Part shown: positions 16,359 through 24,938 of the stretch, piece by piece
Numbering within the stretch: position 1 is the first letter of the stretch
How the letters are laid out: each line of letters starts with the position of its first letter
Source of the DNA: Paenibacillus algicola
GTDB taxonomy: Bacteria > Bacillota > Bacilli > Paenibacillales > Paenibacillaceae
DNA: 64,000 bases
NCBI RefSeq assembly: GCF_005577435.1
Contig: NZ_CP040396.1
Coordinates: forward strand, 1,980,501 to 2,044,500
Direction: 5' to 3'
Translations under genes and position numbers: made by a program
The notes under the pieces: model-generated
What the model was told of the DNA's origin: nothing
Seen by the model: only the letters and a program-made list of their open reading frames with translations
Databases searched by the model: none

Positions 16359-17837
16359 TTGGAAAAAGTGGACATTTTCAAGGACATTGCCGAGCGAACA
16401 GGAGGGGACATATACCTGGGTGTCGTCGGTGCAGTCCGGACGGGAAAATCAACCTTCATCAAGCGGTTCATGGAAACAGTCGTGCTTCCGAACATTACGA
16501 ATGAAGCGGATCGCGTACGGGCGGTCGATGAGCTGCCGCAAAGTGCAGCAGGAAAGACAATTATGACAACAGAGCCCAAGTTTGTACCGAACAATGCGGT
16601 ACAGATCAAAGTGACAGAGGGCCTTGAGGTCAATGTCAGAATGGTAGACTGTGTCGGTTATGCCGTGGAAGGCGCGAAGGGCTATGAGGATGAAAATGGT
16701 CCGCGTATGATCTCGACGCCATGGTTCGAGGAGCCGATTCCATTCCAGGAGGCTGCCGAGATTGGAACGCGTAAGGTCATTCAGGAGCATTCGACACTGG
16801 GTGTCGTCATTACGACGGACGGCAGCATTGCTGAAATTCCGAGAAGCTCTTACGTCGACGCCGAGGAAAGAGTGATCGAGGAGCTGAAGGAAGTCGGCAA
16901 GCCTTTTGTGGTTGTCATTAACTCTACTCGCCCGAAGAGCGAGGAGGCACTGCAGCTGCGCAGCGAGCTGGCTGCCAAATATGATATTCCGGTCATGACC
17001 TTGAGCGCGGCAAGCATGAGTGAAGAGGACGTAACCGGCGTCCTTCGAGAGGTATTATATGAATTTCCGGTGCATGAAGTGAATGTGAATCTTCCGAGCT
17101 GGGTTATGGTGCTCAATGAGAACCACTGGCTTCGCAGCAACTATGAGAATTCGGTACGGGATACCGTCAAGGATATAAAAAGGCTGCGGGATGTCGACCG
17201 TGTTGTCGGTCAATTCATGGAATATGATTTCATTGACCAGGCCGGTCTGAGCGGTATGAATATGGGTCAGGGCGTTGCCGAAATCGACCTGTTCGCACCG
17301 GATGAGCTGTACGACCGGATTCTGATGGAGGTTGTCGGTGTTGAAATCCGGGGCAAGGACCATTTGCTGCAGCTGATGCAGGAGTTCTCCCATGCGAAGC
17401 GGGAATATGACCGGTTCGCCGAGGCACTCGAAATGGTGAAGACGACCGGCTACGGCATTGCAGCACCTTCACTGGCAGAGATGGCGCTTGATGAGCCGGA
17501 GTTGATCCGCCAAGGCACGAGATTCGGGGTTCGCCTGAAAGCGACAGCGCCGTCCATTCATATGATCCGTGTGGATGTGGAGTCTGAGTTCTCGCCAATT
17601 ATCGGGACGGAGAAGCAGAGCGAAGAGCTGGTTCGCTATCTGATGCAGGATTTTGAGAACGACCCGATCAAGATTTGGGAGTCAGACATTTTTGGCCGCT
17701 CGCTGCATTCTATTGTCCGCGAAGGCATTCAGGGTAAGATTGCGATGATGCCGGACAATGCCCGCTACAAGCTCCAGGAAACACTGGGACGCATTATTAA
17801 TGAAGGCTCCGGCGGCTTGATTGCGATCATTCTGTAG
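16359..17837 (+). CDS. spoIVA: stage IV sporulation protein A, spore-coat base ATPase
   Basis: 492 residues from TTG 16359 (SD GAGGAGGGG), identical in length to the B. subtilis protein and starting MEKVDIFKDIAERTGGDIYL. The Walker A loop is GAVRTGKST (24-32). SpoIVA hydrolyses ATP to polymerise on the mother-cell face of the forespore membrane. It is the platform for coat assembly, tethered by SpoVM through its C-terminus. The highly conserved C-terminal end (INEGSGGLIAIIL) is intact. Confidence 0.97.
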   Translation: MEKVDIFKDIAERTGGDIYLGVVGAVRTGKSTFIKRFMETVVLPNITNEADRVRAVDELPQSAAGKTIMTTEPKFVPNNAVQIKVTEGLEVNVRMVDCVGYAVEGAKGYEDENGPRMISTPWFEEPIPFQEAAEIGTRKVIQEHSTLGVVITTDGSIAEIPRSSYVDAEERVIEELKEVGKPFVVVINSTRPKSEEALQLRSELAAKYDIPVMTLSAASMSEEDVTGVLREVLYEFPVHEVNVNLPSWVMVLNENHWLRSNYENSVRDTVKDIKRLRDVDRVVGQFMEYDFIDQAGLSGMNMGQGVAEIDLFAPDELYDRILMEVVGVEIRGKDHLLQLMQEFSHAKREYDRFAEALEMVKTTGYGIAAPSLAEMALDEPELIRQGTRFGVRLKATAPSIHMIRVDVESEFSPIIGTEKQSEELVRYLMQDFENDPIKIWESDIFGRSLHSIVREGIQGKIAMMPDNARYKLQETLGRIINEGSGGLIAIIL

Positions 17838-17856
17838 CCCTATGAAGAGTTTCTTA

Positions 17857-17903
17857 GCAACCAAAATCTGGCTCAATAAGCCGATTTGTGGTTGCTTTTT
17901 CTT
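17857..17903 (+). terminator. intrinsic terminator after spoIVA
   Basis: GCAACCA...TGGTTGC outer stem (17857-17895) with an inner GGCT/AGCC stem, then TTTTTCTT. Confidence 0.8.
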
Positions 17904-18086
17904 ATGAATGGATGATCTTGGACCTAAAAGTCTTGAAATTATGATTTGACTGTATTACTATAAATCTGTTCGCGCCAAAAGCATAAGTAATTTCATCGGG
18001 CGAAACGGCCAGAAATACGTATATTTTGCTTCAAATCGGAAACAGTGAATATCAAGTATGTACAGCTCTTGCAGGGAGGTGAAAGA

Positions 18087-18359
18087 ATGAATAAATCAGA
18101 TCTGGTCAATCAGGTGGTTGAAGCTACAGAGCTTTCCAAGAAGGATGCAACGAAAGCCGTAGACGCGGTATTTGATGCGATTTCCGAAGCTCTGCAAAAT
18201 GGAGATAAGGTTCAGCTGGTTGGTTTTGGTAACTTTGAAGTGCGCGAGCGTTCCGCACGTAAAGGCCGCAACCCACAAACAGGTGAAGAAATCGAAATCC
18301 CTTCGAGCAAAATTCCTGCATTTAAACCTGGTAAAGCGCTCAAAGACGGAATTAAATAA
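18087..18359 (+). CDS. hbs: DNA-binding protein HU
   Basis: 90 residues from ATG 18087 with SD GGGAGGTGA. The family signature [21 protein letters not shown] is complete, with the DNA-contacting beta arm from about residue 52 to 76. HU dimers bend and compact DNA. The gene has its own terminator at 18381-18420 and sits before mtrB as in B. subtilis, although mtrA (folE), found between them there, is missing here. Confidence 0.97.
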   Translation: MNKSDLVNQVVEATELSKKDATKAVDAVFDAISEALQNGDKVQLVGFGNFEVRERSARKGRNPQTGEEIEIPSSKIPAFKPGKALKDGIK

Positions 18360-18380
18360 AGATTTCTACATATTACCTAC

Positions 18381-18420
18381 AAGAAAGGTCCGTGAATTTA
18401 TTCACGGTCCTTTCTTTTAA
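18381..18420 (+). terminator. intrinsic terminator after hbs
   Basis: AAGAAAGGTCCGTGAA pairs with TTCACGGTCCTTTCTT (one internal mismatch), then TTTTAA. Confidence 0.8.
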
Positions 18421-18443
18421 AGGACAGGGGGCACAGAAGGTAT

Positions 18444-18668
18444 ATGGAGGATGCACGCAGCGGTGATTACTTTGTCGTCAAGGCGCTGGAAAGCGGTGTT
18501 CAGGTCATTGGCTTGACCCGGGGACAGGATACCCGTTTTCATCATACCGAGAAGCTCGATAAAGGTGAAATCATTATTGCTCAATTCACGGATCATACCT
18601 CGGCCGTAAAAATTCGGGGAAAAGCAGAAGTCATGACGAAGCACGGCAGAATGGAGTCTGGCAGCTGA
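18444..18668 (+). CDS. mtrB: trp RNA-binding attenuation protein TRAP
   Basis: 74 residues. The residues that bind RNA in B. subtilis TRAP, Lys37, Lys56 and Arg58, occur at exactly the same numbers (EKLDKGE and HTSAVKIRG). The tryptophan pocket threonines 25 and 30 ([12 protein letters not shown]) are also kept. TRAP forms an 11-subunit ring that, when loaded with tryptophan, wraps (G/U)AG repeats. Its target is very likely the trpE leader at 27.7 kb. Unlike in B. subtilis, no folE gene precedes it; it follows the hbs terminator directly. Confidence 0.95.
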   Translation: MEDARSGDYFVVKALESGVQVIGLTRGQDTRFHHTEKLDKGEIIIAQFTDHTSAVKIRGKAEVMTKHGRMESGS

Positions 18669-18676
18669 AATTCATT

Positions 18677-18706
18677 AAAAAAGCAGGCATAGCCTGCTTT
18701 TTTATT
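18677..18706 (+). terminator. intrinsic terminator after mtrB
   Basis: AAAAAAGCAGGC ATA GCCTGCTTTTTT, a near-symmetric hairpin that may act in both directions. Confidence 0.8.
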
Positions 18707-18775
18707 TTGTACATATGAGGTATGACCGTGATTAGGCAGGAGGACAATGAATAGAAAGAAAGGAGCGGCTGGCGT

Positions 18776-19333
18776 ATGAAGCATAAGGGGATCGCGGCGG
18801 TCCTGCTGCCTGCTGTGGCAGGTGCAGTGCTGCTGTTAAGCATTTCAGGGATGCCGCTGCAGGCAGGGACCTCTGATGAAGCAGCTTCTGCTGTCTTTAT
18901 GGCAGACCAGATGTCAAAACGAGAACTGACCGAGCTGAATATCGTGGATGAGCTGAATGCCTTGAAGCTGGCGGGACAGCTGCAGCGTGCAGCGCTTCAA
19001 GGGGCTGCGCTTTCGATCGATCTTCGGCTGGAGCAGGCGAAGCATTCCACCGTGATGGTGCATCGGCAGCTTCTGGAGCTGCTGAGCTATGCCTTTGAGC
19101 AGGTCGGCAACATTGAGCATGTCTATCTACGCTTTATAGCTGCAGATCCTTGGACAGGGAGACAGCAGCTGCTGCTGGCGGCTTCCGTGGACAGGAAACA
19201 CTGGACAGAGGAGCTGCGTGAAGGTCTATCCCAGCAGAAGTCAGGAGCTTTTTCAGAACAGGCGACAGAGCAGCTGCATCTGACTCTGACAAATCTGTGG
19301 CTAAAGGCAGTTCAGCAGGACGCTCAGGGTTAA
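18776..19333 (+). CDS. secreted or membrane-anchored protein of unknown function
   Basis: 185 residues. SD GAAAGGAG lies before ATG 18776. The first 25 residues are a signal-peptide-like hydrophobic run (GIAAVLLPAVAGAVLLLSIS). The rest is predicted helical, rich in Leu, Gln and Glu, with no motif I recognise. It lies alone between mtrB and hepS, a place empty in B. subtilis. I could not assign a family. Confidence 0.6.
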   Translation: MKHKGIAAVLLPAVAGAVLLLSISGMPLQAGTSDEAASAVFMADQMSKRELTELNIVDELNALKLAGQLQRAALQGAALSIDLRLEQAKHSTVMVHRQLLELLSYAFEQVGNIEHVYLRFIAADPWTGRQQLLLAASVDRKHWTEELREGLSQQKSGAFSEQATEQLHLTLTNLWLKAVQQDAQG

Positions 19334-19369
19334 AATACAATATACAGGCATGTACGCCGCGACATGATG

Positions 19370-19378
19370 TGTTATAAT
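19370..19378 (+). promoter_or_regulatory. extended -10 promoter of the hepS operon
   Basis: TGTTATAAT (19370-19378), an extended -10 box about 57 nt before the hepS ATG; the -35 region (TGTACG, 19351) is weak. Confidence 0.45.
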
Positions 19379-19434
19379 AGATTAGATTGTAATCACAACG
19401 TGACTGTAGTACATCAAGTGCACGGAGGCTGAGA

Positions 19435-20304
19435 ATGAAACCGTATCGCGTTCCCGCAATAGCCCAGAAATATTTGCAATATGACATGATTCAGAATCAT
19501 ACCGAGCTGCCGGAGTTTCCGGATGCCCGAGTTCATTTACTATACATATTTATGCAGAATCACGCTCTGCATCGCGGACCGGAACGCTCGGAAACAGCAG
19601 CGCTCGCTGCTTCACTGGTTCAGATGGGTCTCGACACGCATGAAGGCATTGACACGGTCACGGAGGTCCGGAATGAGCAGGAGATGAGATCGAGGCAGCT
19701 GAAGGTACTTGCGGGCGATTACTTTAGCAGCCTGTTCTACCAGCTGCTCTCAAGATCCGGTGACATACAAAGCATTGCACTTATGAGCCGTGCTGTCAGT
19801 GAAGTGAATGTGATGAAGATGAAGCTGTATAGTAAAATGAAGAGCATGCTCCTGACTTCAGAAGAATACCTGTCAAACATGGTACAGCTGAATATGCAGC
19901 TGTTTCTTTCTTTTACGCCGTTGCTGGATGCTTCGGCAGCAGGGACCTGGAGGCAGCTCCTGCAGGAATTCACACGCTGTGAGCTGCTGATGCGCGAAAT
20001 GGATCGTTCCGCATCGCCGGAAGCAGGCAAGGAAGGCTACAGCTACTGGCTCGTTCTGGAGAATGGGCTGGAGGAAGACAAGAAGCTGCTGGCCCGCAAG
20101 GATTTGCAACTCAAGGATTGGAAGCAGCTGCTCTTGAAGCACAGATCTATGGATAAGCTGATGGACAAGCTGAGCCAGTCTCTGGAGAACATACAAGAAG
20201 CATGGCTGGCACTAGGAGAGAGCGGCGGCAATCAGATCAGAATGGCGTCACAGCCGTTCATGGAACGCTTGAATACCTGCCGCCGTGCCGTTAGAGAAGG
20301 GTAG
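19435..20304 (+). CDS. hepS: heptaprenyl diphosphate synthase component I
   Basis: 289 residues with SD CGGAGG before ATG 19435. It matches the small regulatory subunit HepS/HepA: the MKPYRVPAIAQKYLQYDMI start and the LAGDYFSSLFYQLLS segment typical of the family. It lacks DDxxD motifs, as expected, since catalysis is in HepT (23.4 kb). The complex makes the C35 side chain of menaquinone. The order hepS - ubiE - ... - hepT keeps the B. subtilis arrangement, with three extra genes inserted. Confidence 0.88.
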   Translation: MKPYRVPAIAQKYLQYDMIQNHTELPEFPDARVHLLYIFMQNHALHRGPERSETAALAASLVQMGLDTHEGIDTVTEVRNEQEMRSRQLKVLAGDYFSSLFYQLLSRSGDIQSIALMSRAVSEVNVMKMKLYSKMKSMLLTSEEYLSNMVQLNMQLFLSFTPLLDASAAGTWRQLLQEFTRCELLMREMDRSASPEAGKEGYSYWLVLENGLEEDKKLLARKDLQLKDWKQLLLKHRSMDKLMDKLSQSLENIQEAWLALGESGGNQIRMASQPFMERLNTCRRAVREG

Positions 20305-20314
20305 GGAGCAGACG

Positions 20315-21076
20315 TTGGGAAATAACACATCCAGAACATCCGCCAATCAGCATCAGGGCGAAGAGCATCCGAAAGAGCAGTATGTTCACTCGGTATTTGA
20401 AAGCATTGCCGGCAAATATGATATGATGAATGATCTTCTCAGCTTCCGGCGGCATAAAGCGTGGCGCAAATTCACTATGAAGCAGATGAATATGCAGCCG
20501 GGGAACACCGCCATTGATTTATGCTGTGGAACCTGTGACTGGACGATTAGTATGGCCCGTGCAAGTGAAACCGGACACATAGTCGGACTGGACTTTAGTG
20601 CAGGCATGCTGGGCGTGGGTCAGCAGAAGATTGATCGAAGCAGCCTGGACCGCCAGATTACGCTCGTTCAGGGGAATGCCATGAGCCTGCCTTATGACAG
20701 CAATTCATTTGATTACGCAACGATTGGCTTTGGTTTGAGAAATGTGCCGGACTATGTCCAGGTGCTGAAGGAAATGAAGCGAGTTGTGAAGCCGGGAGGC
20801 ATGGTCGTGTGCCTGGAGCTGTCCAAGCCAACCTGGCAGCCATTTAAAGGACTTTATTATTTTTATTTTCAGCAGATGCTGCCCATGATGGGTAAAGTGG
20901 TTGCAAAGCGGTATGAGCAGTACAAGTGGCTTCCGGAGTCCTTGAAGATGTTTCCGGGCCGGCAGGAGCTGGCTGGAGTCTTTACGGACATCGGGCTTAC
21001 CAATGTCAAAGCCTTCCCCTTGACCGGTGGCATTGCTGCCTTACACCTGGGAATCAAGGAGAAGAAGGATGTTTAA
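20315..21076 (+). CDS. ubiE: demethylmenaquinone methyltransferase
   Basis: 253 residues from TTG 20315 (SD GGGAGC), 10 nt after hepS. The SAM-binding motif reads AIDLCCGTCDWTISMA. Later motifs are ATIGFGLRNVPDY and LKEMKRVVKPGGM, typical of the UbiE/MenG family. It adds the ring methyl group in the last step of menaquinone synthesis. Its stop overlaps the ATG of ubiA by 8 nt. Confidence 0.93.
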   Translation: MGNNTSRTSANQHQGEEHPKEQYVHSVFESIAGKYDMMNDLLSFRRHKAWRKFTMKQMNMQPGNTAIDLCCGTCDWTISMARASETGHIVGLDFSAGMLGVGQQKIDRSSLDRQITLVQGNAMSLPYDSNSFDYATIGFGLRNVPDYVQVLKEMKRVVKPGGMVVCLELSKPTWQPFKGLYYFYFQQMLPMMGKVVAKRYEQYKWLPESLKMFPGRQELAGVFTDIGLTNVKAFPLTGGIAALHLGIKEKKDV

Positions 21077-21941
21077 GAAAATTGGCGTATATTTAGAAAT
21101 GATTAAAGTAGAGCATACGTTGTTTGCTCTGCCCTTTGCATTCATGGGAGCTATTGCAGGTGCCGCCGCAGTGTTTGGCGATCTCCCGCCCTGGATGGAT
21201 ATCTGGTGGATTTTTCTTGCGATGTTCGGGGCCAGAAGCGCGGCCTTTGGCATTAACCGCCTTGCAGATCAGTATATTGATGCCAAGAATCCCAGAACGT
21301 CTCAGAGGGCTATTCCAGCCGGGCTGCTGAAGCCGGTGGAGGCGATTGTTTTTATTATCGTATCCTTTGCACTGTTTATCTGGGCTACGATTGAACTGGA
21401 TCCTTTTGCGTTCCGCCTGCTGCCCATCGCCTTCTTCTTTCTGGTCATTTACTCCTTCACGAAGCGCTTCACCTGGCTCTGTCATGTCGTGCTTGGATTG
21501 ACCACCGCCTTGGCTCCGTTAGGAGGCTGGGTTGCGGTAACCGGGCAGCTGGACTGGAGAGCGATGGTGTTCTATCTGGCGCTTGCCTTCTGGACCGCCG
21601 GCTTCGATGTCGTTTATGCTTGTCAGGATGAAGAGTTTGACAGCAAGGAAGGCTTATATTCCATTCCTTCCCGGTTTGGACTGCGCCGTGCGCTTTGGTT
21701 CGCTCGAGGCTTTCATGTGATTACCGCTGCAGGATTGATTCTGCTCTGGATCATCACGCCGCTGGGCGGGTGGTATTTAGCAGGAGCGCTGATTGCCTGC
21801 GGTATCTTGTTCTATCAGCACTACATTCTATCGCCGAACGATATGAGCAGGCTGCAAACGGCCTTTTTTACGATGAATATTGCTCTAAGCATGATTATGT
21901 TCGTATTTACCTTAATCGACTCGGTGGTGAAATACGTATGA
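21069..21941 (+). CDS. UbiA-family prenyltransferase (MqnP-like)
   Basis: 290 residues from ATG 21069, with SD AAGGAG (21057-21062). A polytopic membrane enzyme with the first Asp-rich motif NRLADQYIDAKNPRT and the second DVVYACQDEEFD. UbiA proteins attach a polyprenyl chain to an aromatic ring. With mqnA next door and no men genes here, the likely acceptor is 6-hydroxy-naphthoate derived from futalosine (MqnP role). This is inference from context. Confidence 0.87.
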   Translation: MFKKIGVYLEMIKVEHTLFALPFAFMGAIAGAAAVFGDLPPWMDIWWIFLAMFGARSAAFGINRLADQYIDAKNPRTSQRAIPAGLLKPVEAIVFIIVSFALFIWATIELDPFAFRLLPIAFFFLVIYSFTKRFTWLCHVVLGLTTALAPLGGWVAVTGQLDWRAMVFYLALAFWTAGFDVVYACQDEEFDSKEGLYSIPSRFGLRRALWFARGFHVITAAGLILLWIITPLGGWYLAGALIACGILFYQHYILSPNDMSRLQTAFFTMNIALSMIMFVFTLIDSVVKYV

Positions 21942-22555
21942 CGGACAACCGGAAGCGAAGCTGGGTTGTAGGCATTACAGGGGCCAGCGGCTCCATTTAC
22001 GGAGTTCGGCTTATCCAGGTTCTTTTATCTATGGACATGGATGTGCATCTGGTGATTTCGAATGCCGGGTGGCGTGTGCTGAAGGAGGAGCTGGGGTGGC
22101 AGGGAACTCACCGTGAGGATCTGTTGCAGCAGCACTTCGGGGCGTACGCCGGGAGCTATACGTATCACGCCATCGGTGATATCGGAGCAGGCATTGCCAG
22201 CGGCTCTTATCTGGTGGAAGGGATGATCATCATGCCGTGCTCCATGGGCACGCTGTCCTCTGTCGCGCATGGCGCTTCTGATAATCTGATGGCTCGGGCT
22301 GCAGATGTGATGCTGAAGGAAGGGCGTCCGCTTCTGCTCGTGCCAAGAGAAACTCCGCTGCACGCAATCCATCTCGAAAATATGCTGACACTGTCAAGAC
22401 TGGGCGTCAAGATCATACCAGCTATGCCAGCGTTCTATTTCCATCCTCAGACTCTGGAGGACCTTGTAGATTTTCTTGTAGGTAAAGTGCTGGACAGCGT
22501 CGGGATCCAGCATGAACTATTTGCAAGATGGGGTGACCACGATGTCCAGGCCTGA
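21938..22555 (+). CDS. ubiX: UbiX-family flavin prenyltransferase
   Basis: 205 residues, starting at ATG 21938 in an ATGA overlap with ubiA. The FMN-binding start is VVGITGASGSIYGVRL. Later come PCSMGTLSSVAHGASDNLMARAAD and LVPRETPLHAIH, all UbiX hallmarks. UbiX makes prenylated FMN, the cofactor of UbiD-type decarboxylases. In the futalosine pathway such a decarboxylase (MqnL) acts after prenylation, which fits the position here. No ubiD gene is in the window. Confidence 0.93.
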   Translation: MTDNRKRSWVVGITGASGSIYGVRLIQVLLSMDMDVHLVISNAGWRVLKEELGWQGTHREDLLQQHFGAYAGSYTYHAIGDIGAGIASGSYLVEGMIIMPCSMGTLSSVAHGASDNLMARAADVMLKEGRPLLLVPRETPLHAIHLENMLTLSRLGVKIIPAMPAFYFHPQTLEDLVDFLVGKVLDSVGIQHELFARWGDHDVQA

Positions 22556-23405
22556 CGGAAAAACGGTGATCGGCAAGATCAGCTATACGAATGCATGGCC
22601 GCTGTTCCATTATGCAGATCCCGGCAAGCTTCCCTTTCCAGCGGAGCTGCTCACGGCTGTTCCCGCGGTGCTGAATCAAGGTATGCAGCAGGGAAGCATT
22701 CATATCGGCGCGCTATCCTCATTCGCATATGGACAAGCGGCAGACAAGCTGCTGCTGCTCCCGGATCTGTCTGTGAGCTCGGACGGGGACGTCAAGTCAA
22801 TTTTGTTGTTCTCTCAAAAGCCCTTATCCCAGCTGGTTCACTCCCGGATCGCTTTGACGAACACGTCGGCGACATCGGTTAATCTGCTGAAGATCCTAAT
22901 GAAAAAATCACTCAACGGCTCTCCCGAATTTATAACCATGGAGCCGGATCTGGACCTGATGATGGCATCAGCGGACGGTGCTCTGCTCATTGGAGATCAT
23001 GCGATCAAGGCCTCCTGGAGCAACCATAAATATCATGTAACTGACCTGGGACGCTGGTGGAAGGAGTATACGGGCTGCAGTATGACCTATGCTGTTTGGG
23101 CCGTAAACCGGGCTGCTGTTCAGCAGTCACCGGGCAGAATGAAGGCGATTATGGAGATGTTTCAGGCTAGCAAGTCAAAGGGTCTGAGTGAGCTTCAGCC
23201 TATTATTGATGAAGCCAGAGCCGTGATCGGCGGTTCTCAAGAATACTGGCAGACCTACTTCAGCAATCTGGAGTATGATTTGGATGACGGCAAGCAGCAA
23301 GGCCTTCAGCTGTATTTCAAATATGCGCATGAGCTGGGTCTGCTGCCGTCCCGGGTATATCCCGAGATCTGGAATGACAAATTCGTAGTGCAGGTGAAGG
23401 AATGA
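22542..23405 (+). CDS. mqnA: chorismate dehydratase MqnA
   Basis: 287 residues from ATG 22542 (start chosen because relatives begin just before IGKISYTNAWPLF; the ATG at 22512 overlaps ubiX). The protein has the periplasmic-binding-protein-like fold of MqnA/MqnD, with ALSSFAYG and the late WWKEYTG segment. MqnA removes water from chorismate to give 3-enolpyruvyl-benzoate, the first step of the futalosine route. Its TGA overlaps the hepT ATG. Confidence 0.88.
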   Translation: MSRPDGKTVIGKISYTNAWPLFHYADPGKLPFPAELLTAVPAVLNQGMQQGSIHIGALSSFAYGQAADKLLLLPDLSVSSDGDVKSILLFSQKPLSQLVHSRIALTNTSATSVNLLKILMKKSLNGSPEFITMEPDLDLMMASADGALLIGDHAIKASWSNHKYHVTDLGRWWKEYTGCSMTYAVWAVNRAAVQQSPGRMKAIMEMFQASKSKGLSELQPIIDEARAVIGGSQEYWQTYFSNLEYDLDDGKQQGLQLYFKYAHELGLLPSRVYPEIWNDKFVVQVKE

Positions 23406-24376
23406 AACGACTGGACATTTTTGGAGCCTTAAAGAAGGACATGGATCTCATTGAGAAGGAGCTGTACCGGAGCATTGAGGGCGGCGATTCGGAGCTGGTC
23501 GAAACGTCGCTACATCTGCTGAAGGCTGGCGGCAAACGATTGCGTCCTGTCTTTGTGCTTATGGGCGGCAAATTCGGAAATTACGATATTGAGAAGCTCA
23601 AGCATATTGCCGTTCCGTTAGAGCTGATTCATAGTGCTTCTCTGGTGCATGACGATGTTATCGATAATGCCGACATGAGGCGGGGGAAGCCGACGGTCAA
23701 GGCCAAGTGGGACAATCGAATCGCGATGTACACCGGAGATTACATATATGGAAAAGCCCTGGAAATGACGACAGCTCTATCCAATCCGGAAATTCACCAG
23801 ATTCTGTCCAAGGCTATGGTCGAAATGACGATCGGAGAAATGGAGCAAATCCGGGATTTCTTTAATGTGGAGCAGGATGTCAGGCGATATCTGCTGCGCA
23901 TTCGCAGAAAAACCTCGCTCCTGATTGCCGTTAGCTGTCAGCTTGGAGCCCTGGCTGCAGATGCCGACCGGCAAAAGGCTGCAGCGATGTACCGATTCGG
24001 GTACAACGTCGGCATGGCTTTTCAAATTCAGGATGATCTGCTCGACGTCTGCGGCACTGAGAAGCAGATCGGCAAGCAGCCGGGCAGCGACATCCGTCAA
24101 GGTAATATTTCACTGCCGGTCATCTTCGCTCTGCAGGATGCCAGGACGCGGGAGCCGCTGCTGCAGGAAATTGAACAGATTCACAAGCAAGACGGACAAG
24201 GGGACGTCAGTACGGCGATTTCTCTCATCCGCGGGAGCCAAGGAATCCAGCAATCCGAGGAGCTTGCGAGCCGGTACATTGCCAAGGCGATTCAAGCTCT
24301 GGACCATCTTCCGGATATCCGTACCAAAAAACATTTAAAAGATATTGCACATTTTGTAACCAAGCGTTCATACTAG
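23402..24376 (+). CDS. hepT: heptaprenyl diphosphate synthase component II
   Basis: 324 residues. Both Asp-rich motifs of trans-prenyl synthases are present: LVHDDVIDNADMRRG and FQIQDDLLDVCG, plus the KTSLLIAVSCQLGA helix. It is the catalytic subunit that works with HepS to make heptaprenyl diphosphate for menaquinone. The final step substrate thus comes from the same gene cluster that makes the ring. Translationally coupled to mqnA. Confidence 0.93.
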   Translation: MKRLDIFGALKKDMDLIEKELYRSIEGGDSELVETSLHLLKAGGKRLRPVFVLMGGKFGNYDIEKLKHIAVPLELIHSASLVHDDVIDNADMRRGKPTVKAKWDNRIAMYTGDYIYGKALEMTTALSNPEIHQILSKAMVEMTIGEMEQIRDFFNVEQDVRRYLLRIRRKTSLLIAVSCQLGALAADADRQKAAAMYRFGYNVGMAFQIQDDLLDVCGTEKQIGKQPGSDIRQGNISLPVIFALQDARTREPLLQEIEQIHKQDGQGDVSTAISLIRGSQGIQQSEELASRYIAKAIQALDHLPDIRTKKHLKDIAHFVTKRSY

Positions 24377-24460
24377 ACTTAATTTCGTACATTGCCCTAT
24401 CTTGAAATTTACGTTAGAACCGTAGTGCATCACAAATTACATTGGAGAGTGATGAGAACC

Positions 24461-24904
24461 ATGGAACGTACTTTTTTAATGGTCAAGCCGGATGGTGTTC
24501 AGCGGGGTCTGATTGGCCGCATCGTGAGCCGTCTGGAGGATAAAGGCTTTAAGCTGGTTGCTGGCAAATTCGTGCAGGTAACAGAGAAACAGGCCAAAAA
24601 GCATTATGCGGAGCACGAAGGTAAGGATTTCTTCCCGAATCTCGTTTCCTTTATTACGTCGGGACCTGTCTTTGCGATGGTGTGGGAAGGCGATAACATT
24701 ATCGAGCTGTCCCGAATAGTCATCGGAAAAACCAATGTGACAGAGGCCCAGCCGGGAACGATTCGCGGTGACTTCGCCTGTCATACCCCCCGTAATCTGA
24801 TCCACGGGTCAGATTCTCCTGCAAGCGCGGAACGCGAGATCGGTAACTTTTTTGACAGCCAGGAGATCGTGGATTATGACAAAAGCATGAGCCGCTGGAG
24901 TTAA
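24461..24904 (+). CDS. ndk: nucleoside diphosphate kinase
   Basis: 147 residues from ATG 24461, the usual length; ATG 24452 has closer SD spacing and would add three residues. Motifs are [19 protein letters not shown] and the active-site His in [16 protein letters not shown]. It transfers phosphate between nucleoside tri- and diphosphates. The position between hepT and cheR matches B. subtilis. Confidence 0.96.
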   Translation: MERTFLMVKPDGVQRGLIGRIVSRLEDKGFKLVAGKFVQVTEKQAKKHYAEHEGKDFFPNLVSFITSGPVFAMVWEGDNIIELSRIVIGKTNVTEAQPGTIRGDFACHTPRNLIHGSDSPASAEREIGNFFDSQEIVDYDKSMSRWS

Positions 24905-24938
24905 GCACGTCATTCTGGGACAGGGAAGGTAAGAATCC

